Positions 22,437 to 30,657 are shown, numbered from the stretch's first letter. The stretch is DNA of 32,218 bases from JBLNBU01 sp050260215 (GCA_050260215.1 JBLNBU010000133.1:1-32218), one strand, 5' to 3'. Made by a program: numbers and translations. The notes: generated by a model not told the origin, from the letters alone.

Positions 22437-24287
22437 TCAGTGGTGCTGCCAATGGTCGGTGGTCGCCGCCACATGGTGGGCGTCGGCCACCTGCATGGCC
22501 GCCCCCTGGGTGTGGACCGACGCCGCACCGGTGCTGGGATGCAGCAGGCTGACCAGCTGGTCCTGCAGCGCCGAGATCTGGTCCACCAGCTTGGCCTGGG
22601 TGGCCGCGTCGGTGGTCGAGAACAGCTTCTGGAAGTCCAGCTGGATCTCGTGCAGCACCGAGGCCGGGGTCGGCTGCGGCGCCGGGACCGGCGCCGGGGT
22701 GGGGGCCGGGGTCGGAGCAGGGGTGGTGCCGCCGCTGTACTTGAAGTCGTCGGCGGTCAGCTTGTCGGTGGTCAGCCCGGCCAGGTTCAGGGTCTGGCCG
22801 TTGCCCAGGTTCAGCTGCACATAGCCGGTCTTCTGGACCATGGCCGCCTTGACCTGGTCGAAGCCGGCAAAGCCCAACCCGTCCAGCTGGATCACCGAAT
22901 GGCCGGTGCCGGCGGGGTTGAAGTCGGCGATGGTGTCGTGGCCGTCGCCCTTGTGGATGACGAAGGTATCCGAGCCGCCGCCGCCCACCAGCCAGTCGTC
23001 GCCCTTGCCGCCGTCGATGACGTTGTTGCCGGCGTTGCCGACGATCTTGTTGGCCAGGTCGTTGCCGGTGCCGTTGATGTTGGCGGTGCCGCCCAGGGTC
23101 AGGTTCTCGACGTTGGCGGGCAGGGTGAAGGCGGTCGAGTAGGACAGCACGCTGTCGGTGCCCTCGCCCGCGTTCTCGATCACGTGGTCGCCGGGCTGGT
23201 CGACGATGTAGGTGTCGTCGCCCTTGCCGCCTGCCAGCCAGGTATCGGTCTTGCCGGCGACGCCGGCGATCTGGTCGTTGCCGTCGGTGCCGGTGACGTG
23301 CGCCGCCGGGTCGGTGGCCGAGATCCAGTTGGTGGGCAGGGCCGAGTCGGCCAGCTGGTGCAGGTCGGTGGACAGGGGCGGGGTGCCGGCCAGCCCGCCG
23401 GCGTCGACCCCGTTGATGCCGCCGGCATAGTGCCAGTTGAGCCCGGTATGTGCGGTGGTGGCGAAGTCGGCCGGCGGGTTGCCGACGGTGACGTGGCCGG
23501 TATAGGGCAGGCCGGGCCAGCTGATCTCGTTGCCGTTGCGGACCGCGTGCGTGCTGTCGTTCAGCGACGCCTTCGGCCACACCGAGTCGTCCTGGGCGGT
23601 CTGGCCGGCCCGCTCGGTGGCGTAGACGTTCTTCAGCGTGATCGGATACGGCTTCTGGGCGGCCGAATCCAGGAACCAGTACTCGTACGAGATCGACTGG
23701 CCGCCGGGGATGTACTTGACGTTGACGTTCTCGAAGTCGGCCGACTTGTGCGGCGGATCGTACTGGGGCGAGATGAAGAAGCCCTGGTAGTTGGTGCTGA
23801 CCGAGACGTTGTAGAAGTGCATGTTGCCGACCGACCCGTGGGTCTGGAAGCCGTCGGCGTGCACGTTGTCCTGGGTGCCGTGGATGTTCTCGATCAGCGA
23901 GTTCTGCACGGTGACGTCGGGCTGGTAGCCCGGCGCGCCGGCCACCGCGATGCCGTCCTGCGAGGCGTTCTTGCTGTCGATGTGCACGCCCTCGACATGG
24001 ACCGAGCCGTACAGGTTGAGGAAATGCAGGGTGGCGCCCTTGCTGTCGCCCACCGGCTGGTAGTCGCCGCCCAGCACGATGATGTTGTGGCCGCCGTCGG
24101 TCTGCAGCTTGTCCAGGGTGCGGGTGGTGTTGGCGCCGATGAAGATCACGTCCTCGTCGGGACGGAACTGCCACCAGTCCTGGCTGCCGGTCTTCGACAG
24201 GTCGATGATGGTGGGGTTCTTCATCTCGGGGAACGCCCACTTCATGTCGGCGGTGGCCGCGGTGGCGGCAAGCGGATCGGTCGTCAT
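22437..24287 (-). CDS. RTX protein with parallel beta-helix domain, type I secretion substrate
   Basis: A 616-residue, apparently cysteine-free acidic protein with no N-terminal signal peptide. Residues about 20-300 look like a right-handed parallel beta-helix of the pectate-lyase type (HNIIVLGGDYQP, VTVQNSLIENIHGTQDN, HADGFQTHGSVGNMHFYNV). Residues about 333-444 hold two groups of calcium-binding nonapeptide repeats (GTDGNDQIAG, GGKGDDTYIVD; GNAGNNVIDGGKGDDWLVGG). A Pro/Ala/Thr linker (520-542) leads to a predicted helical segment (543-582) and a histidine-rich end (ADAHHVAATTDHWQHH). The start 24287 is supported by AAGAGG upstream. RTX repeats plus an adjacent ABC/HlyD pair make it the probable secreted substrate. 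A polysaccharide-binding, lyase or epimerase role is inferred from the beta-helix; active-site residues are not established. Confidence 0.85.
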   Translation of the reverse strand: MTTDPLAATAATADMKWAFPEMKNPTIIDLSKTGSQDWWQFRPDEDVIFIGANTTRTLDKLQTDGGHNIIVLGGDYQPVGDSKGATLHFLNLYGSVHVEGVHIDSKNASQDGIAVAGAPGYQPDVTVQNSLIENIHGTQDNVHADGFQTHGSVGNMHFYNVSVSTNYQGFFISPQYDPPHKSADFENVNVKYIPGGQSISYEYWFLDSAAQKPYPITLKNVYATERAGQTAQDDSVWPKASLNDSTHAVRNGNEISWPGLPYTGHVTVGNPPADFATTAHTGLNWHYAGGINGVDAGGLAGTPPLSTDLHQLADSALPTNWISATDPAAHVTGTDGNDQIAGVAGKTDTWLAGGKGDDTYIVDQPGDHVIENAGEGTDSVLSYSTAFTLPANVENLTLGGTANINGTGNDLANKIVGNAGNNVIDGGKGDDWLVGGGGSDTFVIHKGDGHDTIADFNPAGTGHSVIQLDGLGFAGFDQVKAAMVQKTGYVQLNLGNGQTLNLAGLTTDKLTADDFKYSGGTTPAPTPAPTPAPVPAPQPTPASVLHEIQLDFQKLFSTTDAATQAKLVDQISALQDQLVSLLHPSTGAASVHTQGAAMQVADAHHVAATTDHWQHH

Positions 24288-24395
24288 GGTCGAGAAACCT
24301 CTTGGGTCAATTGCTGTGGCAGACAGCAAGAGCAAGAACCTCACCCTCCCGTCTGTGGTGCAGAATGGCCCGAAGGTATTACTCCGTAATTAATA

Positions 24396-24417
24396 GCGCC
24401 TGGTTGTGATTAGGCGC
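24396..24417. promoter_or_regulatory. Inverted repeat GCGCCT-N10-AGGCGC upstream of the RTX gene
   Basis: Perfect 6-base arms with an A/T-containing centre, about 110 bases before the RTX start and next to the A/T-rich stretch GTAATTAATA. Candidate operator; the regulator is unknown. Confidence 0.35.
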
Positions 24418-24430
24418 ATTCGAGGTAGTA

Positions 24431-24464
24431 CAAAAGAAAAAGCCCGCGAGACATTCGCGGGCTT
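24431..24464 (-). terminator. Rho-independent terminator of the secretion operon
   Basis: A perfect 10-base stem (24440-24449 with 24455-24464) and a 5-base loop. On the minus strand it is followed by TTTTTCTTTT. It lies 80 bases after the HlyD-type gene stop and so separates that operon from the RTX gene. The other strand also has a short T-rich tail, so it may work both ways. Confidence 0.9.
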
Positions 24465-24501
24465 CTTTAATTGTGGCGATTTATTGTCGTTGCCTTTGTT
24501 C

Positions 24502-24532
24502 TGTCATGCCCGCGCAGGCGGTCATCCAGAGA
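24502..24532. repeat. Dispersed intergenic repeat of alphaproteobacterial type
   Basis: TGTCATGCCCGCGCAGGCGG followed by TCATCCAGAG resembles a short palindromic element that I recall as scattered through many alphaproteobacterial genomes. Only one copy of this form is visible here, so assignment rests on memory of the motif. Confidence 0.4.
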
Positions 24533-24543
24533 GCCGCGGAGGT

Positions 24544-25914
24544 CTACACCTCCCTCATGCCACGGGCGAAGCTGTCCATCAGCGGCTTGAGCAGGTACTG
24601 CAGCGGGGTGCGCTCGCCGCCGTCGACCATGACTTCCGCCGGCATGCCGGCCTTCAAGGGCGCGGGCAGGCGCGACAGCTGGTCGGGGGCGACTTCGACG
24701 CGGACGGTGTAATAGGCCTGGCGGGTGTGGTCGTCGGTGATGCGGTCGGCCGAGACCACGTCGACCCGGCCTTCCACCACCGGGGTGGTGCGGCTCGAGA
24801 ACGCCGAGAAGCGCAGGTGGGCCGGCTGGCCGACGGCGACCTTGTCGACGTCGCGCGGGTTGACCTGGGCCTCGATGACCAGACGGTCCTTGTCGGGGAC
24901 GATCTCGGCCACCTCGCCGCCGGGCGGCACCACCGCGCCGGGGCCGGCGACCTTCAGCGCCTGCACTTCGCCGCCCACCGGGGCGACCACCTCCAGGCGG
25001 TCGACCGCGTCCTTGGCGGCGACCAGCTTGGTGGCCAGCTCGTTGACCTCGGCCTCGACCTTGGTCAGCTCGGCGGTGACGTCGTCGCGGAACTTCTGCT
25101 GCAGCTGCAGGATCTGCAGGCGGTTCTCGGCGATTTCCTTGCCGGTCTGGGTGGCGCCGGCGCCGTCCGAGTACATGTCGCCTTCCATCCGCGCCAGCTC
25201 GCGCTCCTTCTCGCGCAGCTTGTTGCGGGGATAGAAGCCCTTGGCTTCCAGCTTGCGCAGGCCGGCCATCTCGTCGCGCAGCAGTTCCAGCTGGCGCTTC
25301 TTGGAGTGCTCCTGGACCTGGCGGCCGTCCTTCTGCGCTTCCAGCTGGGCGATGCGCTGGTGCAGGATGCCGACCTGGCCGTCCAGGGTCTTCTTGCGCT
25401 CGGCAAAGCGGTCGGTCTCGCGCTTGACGATCTCGGCAACCAGGGGTTCGCGCAGGCGGGCGGCCAGTTCGGGCGGATAGGCCACCGCGGTGGCGCCGGC
25501 CAGTTCGGCGACCAGGCGGGCCTGCTCGGCCAGCTTGGTGTCGCGCTGGGTGGCGATGGCGGCCATCTGGGCGGCGGCGGTGCTGTCCTGCAGCCGCGCG
25601 ATCACCGTGCCCGGCGCCACCGTGTCACCTTCGTGGACCAGCACCTGGCGGACGATGCCGCCCTCGCGGTGCTGGACCAGCTTGCGCTTGCTTTCCACCG
25701 ACACCACGCCCTGGGCGACCACCGCCGAGCCGATGGGGGCAAGCGCCGCCCAGGTGCCGAAGCCGCCCAGCGCCACGGCGATGACGATCAGGCCGGCGCG
25801 CATGGGTCCGCGGAAGTCGGTGGCCGGCACCGGCAGGTCGATGACCGGGCCGAAGCGGTCGAGGGACAAGGCGCCGCCGGCATTGGAAACGGTCAGGCTG
25901 CGTTCGCTGCTCAT
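24544..25914 (-). CDS. HlyD-family type I secretion adaptor protein
   Basis: A 456-residue periplasmic adaptor (membrane fusion protein). It has a short cytoplasmic part, one membrane helix (about 39-58), a lipoyl/biotinyl-like half (GVVSVESKRKLVQHREGGIV, LVHEGDTVAPGTVIARLQD), a long coiled-coil hairpin (about 115-310) and a beta-barrel region (VVAPVGGEVQALKV, GGEVAEIVPDKDRLVIEAQV, LKAGMPAEVMVDGGERTPLQYLLKP). The C-terminus is typical of PrtE/HlyD of type I systems. The start is the ATG at 25914; an open frame continues far upstream through the ABC gene in another frame and should not be used. It lies 14 bases after the ABC gene. It should bridge the ABC transporter to an outer membrane TolC-like channel encoded elsewhere. 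Confidence 0.94.
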   Translation of the reverse strand: MSSERSLTVSNAGGALSLDRFGPVIDLPVPATDFRGPMRAGLIVIAVALGGFGTWAALAPIGSAVVAQGVVSVESKRKLVQHREGGIVRQVLVHEGDTVAPGTVIARLQDSTAAAQMAAIATQRDTKLAEQARLVAELAGATAVAYPPELAARLREPLVAEIVKRETDRFAERKKTLDGQVGILHQRIAQLEAQKDGRQVQEHSKKRQLELLRDEMAGLRKLEAKGFYPRNKLREKERELARMEGDMYSDGAGATQTGKEIAENRLQILQLQQKFRDDVTAELTKVEAEVNELATKLVAAKDAVDRLEVVAPVGGEVQALKVAGPGAVVPPGGEVAEIVPDKDRLVIEAQVNPRDVDKVAVGQPAHLRFSAFSSRTTPVVEGRVDVVSADRITDDHTRQAYYTVRVEVAPDQLSRLPAPLKAGMPAEVMVDGGERTPLQYLLKPLMDSFARGMREV

Positions 25915-25928
25915 CTGTCGGTGTTCCT

Positions 25929-27659
25929 TCACGCCTTGGCCGCCTGGACGGCCTTGTTGTTGGAGACCACGTGCGGGCGGGCCAGGCGGCCCAGGACCTC
26001 GTCGCGGGGGCCGAACAGCTCGACCTCGCCGTTGTTCAGCACCAGGATCTTGTCGACGCAGCCCAGGATCGAGACCCGGTGGGTGACCACCACGGTGGTG
26101 GCGTTGTGCTTCTTGAGGTCGAGGACGGCCTCGACCAGGGCCTGTTCGCCGGCGGTGTCCAGGTTCGAATTGGGCTCGTCCAGCACCACGAAGGCCGGCC
26201 GGTCGTAAAGTGCGCGGGCCAAGGCGATGCGCTGGCGCTGGCCGCCGGAAAGGACGCGGCCGCCGTCGCCGATGCGGGTGTCGTAGCCCTGGGGCAGGGC
26301 CAGGATCATGTCGTGGACGCCGGCCTTGCCCGCGGCCTCGACCACCTTCTCTGGCTCGATGTCGCGGAAGCGGGCGATGTTCTCGGCCACGGTGCCGTCG
26401 AACAACTCGACGTCCTGGGGCAGGTAGCCGAGGGCCGGCCCGACCTCCTCGCGCTTCCAGGCGTGCAGGTCGGCGCCGTCCAGGCGCACGGTGCCGGCGC
26501 CCGGTGCCCACACGCCGGTCAGGGCGCGCGCCAGGGTGGACTTGCCGGCGGCCGAGGGACCGACGACGCCCAGGATCTCGCCGGGCGCCAGGGCGAAGGA
26601 CACGCCCTTCAGAACCGCGCTGCGGCTGCCCGGGGGCACCACGAACAGCTTGTCGACGGCCACCGCGCCCTTGGGCCGGGGCAGGGCCATGGTGTCGGGG
26701 CGCTCGCCTGCCTCGGTCAGCAGGGCGGACAGGCGGGCCCAGGCGGCGCGGGCGCCGACGAAGCCCTTCCAGTGGCCGACCGCCATCTCGACCGGGGCCA
26801 GGGCGCGGCCCATGATGATCGAGGCCGCGACGATCGAGCCGCCGGTGATCTGGTCGTCCAGCGCCAGCCAGGCGCCGACGCCCAGGATGGCCGACTGCAG
26901 GAACAGGCGGACGAACTTCGAAAGCGCCAGCAGGGCGCCGGCGCGGTCGGCGGCACGGGCCTGCAGCGCCAGCGCGGTGTCGTGGCGCACCAGCCAGCGG
27001 GCGGCGATGCCGGGCAGCATGCCCATGGCATGCAGCACCTCGGCGTTGCGCAAGGACGCCTCGGCGAAGGCGCCGGCGCCGATGGAAACGGTGCCCGCAT
27101 CCTTCAGCGCCTTGCGGGTGGCCACCTCGTTGACCATAGCCAGCGCGAAGATGGCGACGGCGCCGGTCAGGGTGACCGCGCCCAGCAGCGGATGCAGGAT
27201 GAAGGCCACGGCGATGAACAGCGGCGCCCACGGGGCGTCGCAGAACACCAGCAGGGCCGGGCCGGTGGCGAAGTCGCGCACCGCGTCGAGATCGCGCAGC
27301 GCCTGGCCCCCAACCTGGCCGGGATGGCGGCGGCTGACCTCGAACAGGCCGGCGAAGGTGCGCCCGGCCAGGGCACGGTCCAGCCGCGCGCCGGCACGCA
27401 CCAGCATGCGCGAGCGCAGCGCCTCGAGCCCGCCCATGACCGCCAGCAGGAAGCCGGCCATCACCGTCAGCATGACCAGGGTGGTGGGACTGCGGCCCGA
27501 CAGCACGCGGTCGTAGACCTGCAGCATGTACAAGGGCGACACGAACAGCAGCAGGTTGCCGCAGAAGCTGAACACGGCGGTCGCCGAAGCGACGCCGCGG
27601 CAGGTGCCGAGCACCGCCTTCAGCGGATTGGGGGGAGTCGCGGGGTCGGTGAGAGCCAT
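25929..27659 (-). CDS. Type I secretion ABC transporter (PrtD/HasD-like)
   Basis: A 576-residue fused membrane-ATPase protein. Residues about 20-300 form the six-helix exporter domain (FCGNLLLFVSPLYMLQVYDR near the N-terminus, which is characteristic of PrtD-type transporters). The ATPase domain has Walker A GPSAAGKST (367-375), Q-loop YLPQDVELF, signature LSGGQRQR (470-477), Walker B FVVLDEP (490-496) and the H-loop VVTHRVS. It lacks the C39-like N-terminal domain of HlyB, so substrate recognition would be PrtD-like. All ATPase motifs are intact. The ATG at 27659 has AAAGGAA upstream. It is first in a two-gene operon with the HlyD-type adaptor and is the probable exporter of the RTX protein downstream. 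Confidence 0.95.
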   Translation of the reverse strand: MALTDPATPPNPLKAVLGTCRGVASATAVFSFCGNLLLFVSPLYMLQVYDRVLSGRSPTTLVMLTVMAGFLLAVMGGLEALRSRMLVRAGARLDRALAGRTFAGLFEVSRRHPGQVGGQALRDLDAVRDFATGPALLVFCDAPWAPLFIAVAFILHPLLGAVTLTGAVAIFALAMVNEVATRKALKDAGTVSIGAGAFAEASLRNAEVLHAMGMLPGIAARWLVRHDTALALQARAADRAGALLALSKFVRLFLQSAILGVGAWLALDDQITGGSIVAASIIMGRALAPVEMAVGHWKGFVGARAAWARLSALLTEAGERPDTMALPRPKGAVAVDKLFVVPPGSRSAVLKGVSFALAPGEILGVVGPSAAGKSTLARALTGVWAPGAGTVRLDGADLHAWKREEVGPALGYLPQDVELFDGTVAENIARFRDIEPEKVVEAAGKAGVHDMILALPQGYDTRIGDGGRVLSGGQRQRIALARALYDRPAFVVLDEPNSNLDTAGEQALVEAVLDLKKHNATTVVVTHRVSILGCVDKILVLNNGEVELFGPRDEVLGRLARPHVVSNNKAVQAAKA

Positions 27660-27835
27660 CGTTCGGCCGTTCCTTTCTCGCTTGGAATCGAAGCGTTGCG
27701 GAACGGCAGGGTGGCGGCCGGGTGTTAACGAGAGTTTAATGGATCCGGATGCGCGGGATACATCTACTGAAGATGGGCGCCTTCTACCAACAAAGTGATA
27801 GACGATGAACGTTTAACGGCAAATGAATGTGCGCG

Positions 27836-28163
27836 TTAATTCTTCACCGGGATTATTACCTCATGGGCGGACCCGAGGGCTTGCCCCTTCTTTGCTCGGC
27901 GGTGACGTGCGATCAATCGGCCGCCGGCAAGGCAGAGGCCACCCCCGACAAATGCAACCAACCCCAAAAACGCCACGGCGAGCGAATAGAACCCCGCAAC
28001 GCTGTGGTAGGTGTTCTCGGCGGCTTTCAGATAAAAGATGATGCCGTAATACCCCCCCCCAGGCCAGCGCCGGCATTCCGATCACGACCAGGACCACGCC
28101 GGCGGCAAGCCTCCAGCGCGAGGGGGCTTGGGCAACGGCGGGCGTGGTTTGGCGTTCCGGCAT
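27836..28163 (-). pseudogene. Small two-helix membrane protein interrupted at a 9-base homopolymer
   Basis: From the ATG at 28163 the frame reads MPERQTTPAV, then helix RLAAGVVLVVIGMPALAWGG, and reaches a run of nine G on the coding strand (28060-28052). In that frame it then runs into unlikely sequence (LRHHLLSESRREH). Dropping one G gives a continuous 108-residue protein: YYGIIFYLKAAENTYHS, a second helix GFYSLAVAFLGLVAFVGGG, then a basic tail RLIARHRRAKKGQ and a TAA at 27838-27836. The shift restores a sensible membrane protein on both sides, so the run is either a real mutation, a phase-variable tract, or a sequence error. I do not recognise the family. It starts 87 bases after the histidine kinase gene stop and may be in the same operon. 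Confidence 0.7.
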
Positions 28164-28250
28164 GACGGCCGCAAAATAACAGCATCCGGGCCCAACCGGA
28201 AGGCGGAGCGGGTTGGCGGGCTTGTCGTGCCCGGCGGCAGGCAGGACCGC

Positions 28251-29582
28251 CTAGGCCGCCCCACAGGCCGCAAAGGTCAGCGCCACTTTCAGCCCGCCCA
28301 GCTCGGAACGGCCGAATTCCAGCCTTCCGCCGTGCAGGGCGGCCAGGTCGGCGACGATGGACAATCCGAGGCCCCAGCCGGGGGTCATCTCGTCGAGGCG
28401 GGTGCCGCGGGCCGAGGCCAGGGCGGCGTCCTCCTCGCTCATGCCGGGGCCATCGTCCTCGACGGTCAGCAGCAGCCCCCCCTTGATGTCGACGGCGTGT
28501 GCGCGTACCCGGCTGCGGGCCCATTTGCAGGCGTTGTCCATCAGGTTGCCCAGGATCTCCTCCAGGTCCTGGCGCTCGCCGGCAAAGGCGGGCGAGCCGG
28601 TGGCGGCGACCGCGATGTCGAGGTCGCGGTCGGCGTGGATGCGCGCCAGGGCCCGGCGCAGCTCGTCCAGGACCGGGGTCACCGGAACCCGGGCGCCGAG
28701 CGCGCGGGCCGAGCCGGTGGCGGCGCCGGCGCGGGCCAGGTGGTGTTCGACCATGCGCGTCATCGCCTGGACCTGGGCCGTGACCACTCCCGGGTCGTCG
28801 GCGGCGGCGTTGATCACCGACAGGGGCGTCTTCAGCCCATGGGCCAGGTTGCCCACATGGGTCCGCGCCCGCTCGATCAGCTCGGCGTCATGGTCCAGTA
28901 CCGCGTTCATCGCCTGGACCAGGGGGGCGATCTCGGAGGGATGGCCGTCGCCCAGGCGGGCGCGGGCGCCGCTGCGCACCTGGTCCAGCTGCTCGACCAG
29001 CAGGCGCAGCGGACGCAGGCCGAAGCGGACCTGGATGACAACCGCCACCAGCAGGCCAAGCCCCATCAGGCCCAGCGAGGCGGCGAGCAGGATGCCGAAG
29101 CGGGCGACTTCGCGGTTGACCTCGGCGCCGTCGGCGGCGACCTGGATGTGCAGCGCACGGGTGGCGCCGGGAAAGGCCAGGTCGCGTTCGACCATCAGCA
29201 GGCGGGTGTGGCCGGGACCGTCGACGGTGCTCACCTCGCGGGTGCCCTCGCCGCCGGGATGGATGGGCAGCGCCTCGTCCCACAGCGAGCGCGACCGAGC
29301 CAGGATGCGGCCCTGCTCGGCGATTTGCCAGTACCAGCCGGAATAGATCAGCTCGAAGCGCGGCTCGCCCAGCGGCCGGAGGAAGCGCACCGTGTCGCCC
29401 TGGGGCTCGACGCTGGCGACCATGGCGCGCAGCAGCCCGTCCAGGCGTTCGACGAAGGTGTTCTCGACGCTGCTGCGGAAGGCGTGGGTCAGCACCAGCC
29501 CGCCGGCCCCCAGCATCAGGGCCAGCCACACCAGCGCCCCGGCCAGCAGCCGGGCGGTCAGGCTTTCAAGGCGTATCGGCAC
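28251..29582 (-). CDS. PhoQ/QseC-like sensor histidine kinase
   Basis: A 443-residue membrane kinase. It has helix 1 (about 10-32), a periplasmic sensor of about 130 residues (35-160, including GWYWQIAEQGR), helix 2 (about 163-185), a HAMP-like linker, the dimerisation/phosphoacceptor stretch with H248 in NLAHGLKTPLSV, and an ATPase domain with N346/N350, DDGPG (376-380) and GWGLGLSIV (402-410). The start is a GTG at 29582 that overlaps the response-regulator gene by 17 bases. NLAHGLKTPL is typical of PhoQ-like kinases. It should phosphorylate the regulator encoded just upstream. The signal is unknown; its association with PepSY and cytochrome b genes suggests an envelope or metal/redox cue. 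Confidence 0.93.
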   Translation of the reverse strand: MPIRLESLTARLLAGALVWLALMLGAGGLVLTHAFRSSVENTFVERLDGLLRAMVASVEPQGDTVRFLRPLGEPRFELIYSGWYWQIAEQGRILARSRSLWDEALPIHPGGEGTREVSTVDGPGHTRLLMVERDLAFPGATRALHIQVAADGAEVNREVARFGILLAASLGLMGLGLLVAVVIQVRFGLRPLRLLVEQLDQVRSGARARLGDGHPSEIAPLVQAMNAVLDHDAELIERARTHVGNLAHGLKTPLSVINAAADDPGVVTAQVQAMTRMVEHHLARAGAATGSARALGARVPVTPVLDELRRALARIHADRDLDIAVAATGSPAFAGERQDLEEILGNLMDNACKWARSRVRAHAVDIKGGLLLTVEDDGPGMSEEDAALASARGTRLDEMTPGWGLGLSIVADLAALHGGRLEFGRSELGGLKVALTFAACGAA

Positions 29583-30231
29583 TGAGACGGTAGCCCTGGC
29601 CGCGCAACGTGTGGATCAGCTCTACACCCAGCTTCTTGCGGATGCGGCCGATCAGCACGTCGATGACGTTGGAGTCGGAATCGAAGTTGCGGTCGTAGAC
29701 GTGCTCGGCCAACTCGGTGCGGCTGACCGCCTTGCCCTGGTGGTGCATCAGGTAGGACAGGATGCGCAGCTCCTGGGCGGTCAACTGCAGCGGCACGCCG
29801 TCCAGGGTGAAGCGGTCGGTCCGCGTGTCCAGCTTCAGCGGCCCGCAGGCCAGGTCGGGCGAGGCGTGTCCGGCCGAGCGGCGGATCAGCGCCTTGATGC
29901 GGTAGACCACCTCCTCCATTTCGAACGGCTTGGTCAGGTAGTCGTCGGCACCGGCGTTGAAGCCGGCCATCTTCTCGCTCCAGCGCGATCGTGCGGTCAG
30001 GATCAGCACCGGCATGTCGCGGCCTGCCTCGCGCCAGCGGTTCAGCACGGTGATGCCGTCCATCTTGGGCAAGCCCAGGTCCAGCACCACGGCGTCGTAG
30101 GGTTCGGTGTCGCCCAGGTGCCAGCCGTCCTCGCCGTCATAGGCGACGTCGACGGCATAACCGTTGGCCACCAGCAGCTTTTCCAGGCGCAGTGCCAGCT
30201 GGGGCTCGTCCTCGACGACCAGGACCCTCAT
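29566..30231 (-). CDS. OmpR/PhoP-family response regulator
   Basis: A 221-residue regulator. The receiver domain has acidic residues E7/D8, phosphoacceptor D51 in AVVLDLGLPKMDG, the T/S position in LILTARS, and K101 in LTKPFEMEE. The C-terminal winged-helix DNA-binding domain includes LQLTAQELRILSYLM, YDRNFDSDSNVIDVLIGRIR and LIHTLRGQGYRL, which is a PhoP/QseB-like sequence. It overlaps the PepSY gene start as ATGA and the kinase gene by 17 bases, so the three are translationally coupled. OmpR-family proteins bind direct repeats with 11-base spacing. Such a repeat (GGTTCA-N5-GGTTCA) lies upstream at 30572-30588, so autoregulation is likely. Confidence 0.95.
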   Translation of the reverse strand: MRVLVVEDEPQLALRLEKLLVANGYAVDVAYDGEDGWHLGDTEPYDAVVLDLGLPKMDGITVLNRWREAGRDMPVLILTARSRWSEKMAGFNAGADDYLTKPFEMEEVVYRIKALIRRSAGHASPDLACGPLKLDTRTDRFTLDGVPLQLTAQELRILSYLMHHQGKAVSRTELAEHVYDRNFDSDSNVIDVLIGRIRKKLGVELIHTLRGQGYRLSADTP

Positions 30232-30545
30232 CGCCGCCCCCGGTCGCGGTCGCGCGCCCGGATCAGCGAGCCGTCGCGGGCGTCGTAGTGCAGCTTGGTC
30301 ACCCGGCCCTCGGGCGTGATCAGGATGATCTCGTAGACCATGCGCCCCTCCTCGTCCTCCAATTCGGCGCCGACGAACTGGCCGCCATAATCAGCCTGCG
30401 CCTTGTCGAGGATGCGCTGCAACGGCAGCACCTCTCCCGCCTGGACGGCGCGCCGGGCGCGGTCATGGTCGCTTTCGGCCCGTGCAGGGAGGGCGGCAGC
30501 GGCCATCGTCAGGGCCAGGATGCATGCAATCTTGATGGTCGTCAT
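30228..30545 (-). CDS. PepSY-domain periplasmic protein
   Basis: A 105-residue protein with a signal peptide (MTTIKIACILALTMAAAALP, cleavage near ARA-ES) and a single PepSY domain (about 25-95: ARRAVQAGEVLPLQRILDKA, GAELEDEEGRMVYEIILIT, VTKLHYDARDGSLI). PepSY modules are thought to inhibit or modulate proteins in the envelope; here it may tune the sensor kinase. The C-terminus is strongly basic/acidic mixed (RARDRDRGRR). It is the first gene of the PepSY-regulator-kinase operon and overlaps the regulator gene by 4 bases. PepSY genes next to PhoPQ/QseBC-like pairs and cytochrome b genes are common in proteobacteria. Confidence 0.9.
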   Translation of the reverse strand: MTTIKIACILALTMAAAALPARAESDHDRARRAVQAGEVLPLQRILDKAQADYGGQFVGAELEDEEGRMVYEIILITPEGRVTKLHYDARDGSLIRARDRDRGRR

Positions 30546-30571
30546 GCCGCCGATGTTAGCGCGCCAGCCGA

Positions 30572-30588
30572 TGAACCGTGCATGAACC
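30572..30588. promoter_or_regulatory. PhoP-box-like direct repeat GGTTCA-N5-GGTTCA
   Basis: On the minus strand GGTTCA (30588-30583), TGCAC, GGTTCA (30577-30572): two identical half-sites with an 11-base period, as expected for an OmpR/PhoP-type dimer. It lies 26 bases before the PepSY start and about 70 bases before the divergent mini-protein, so it could serve both directions. Confidence 0.55.
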
Positions 30589-30657
30589 GGCCCGTCATCA
30601 TGGGTTCAACGCCCCTTGGCCAGGATGTGTCCCGCAACGACCATGAGGGAGACCACG

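Noticed and set aside
22335..24389. 684-codon plus-strand frame, Val/Gly-rich
   Set aside because: Mirror of the RTX gene; the repeats arise from the RTX nonapeptides read in antisense.
25915..27231. Upstream extension of the HlyD-type gene
   Set aside because: It passes through the ABC transporter gene in another frame; the real start at 25914 gives a normal adaptor protein.
27827..28165. 112-codon plus-strand frame over the broken small gene
   Set aside because: No ribosome site and no membrane or domain pattern; the minus strand gives two clean helices once the homopolymer is corrected.
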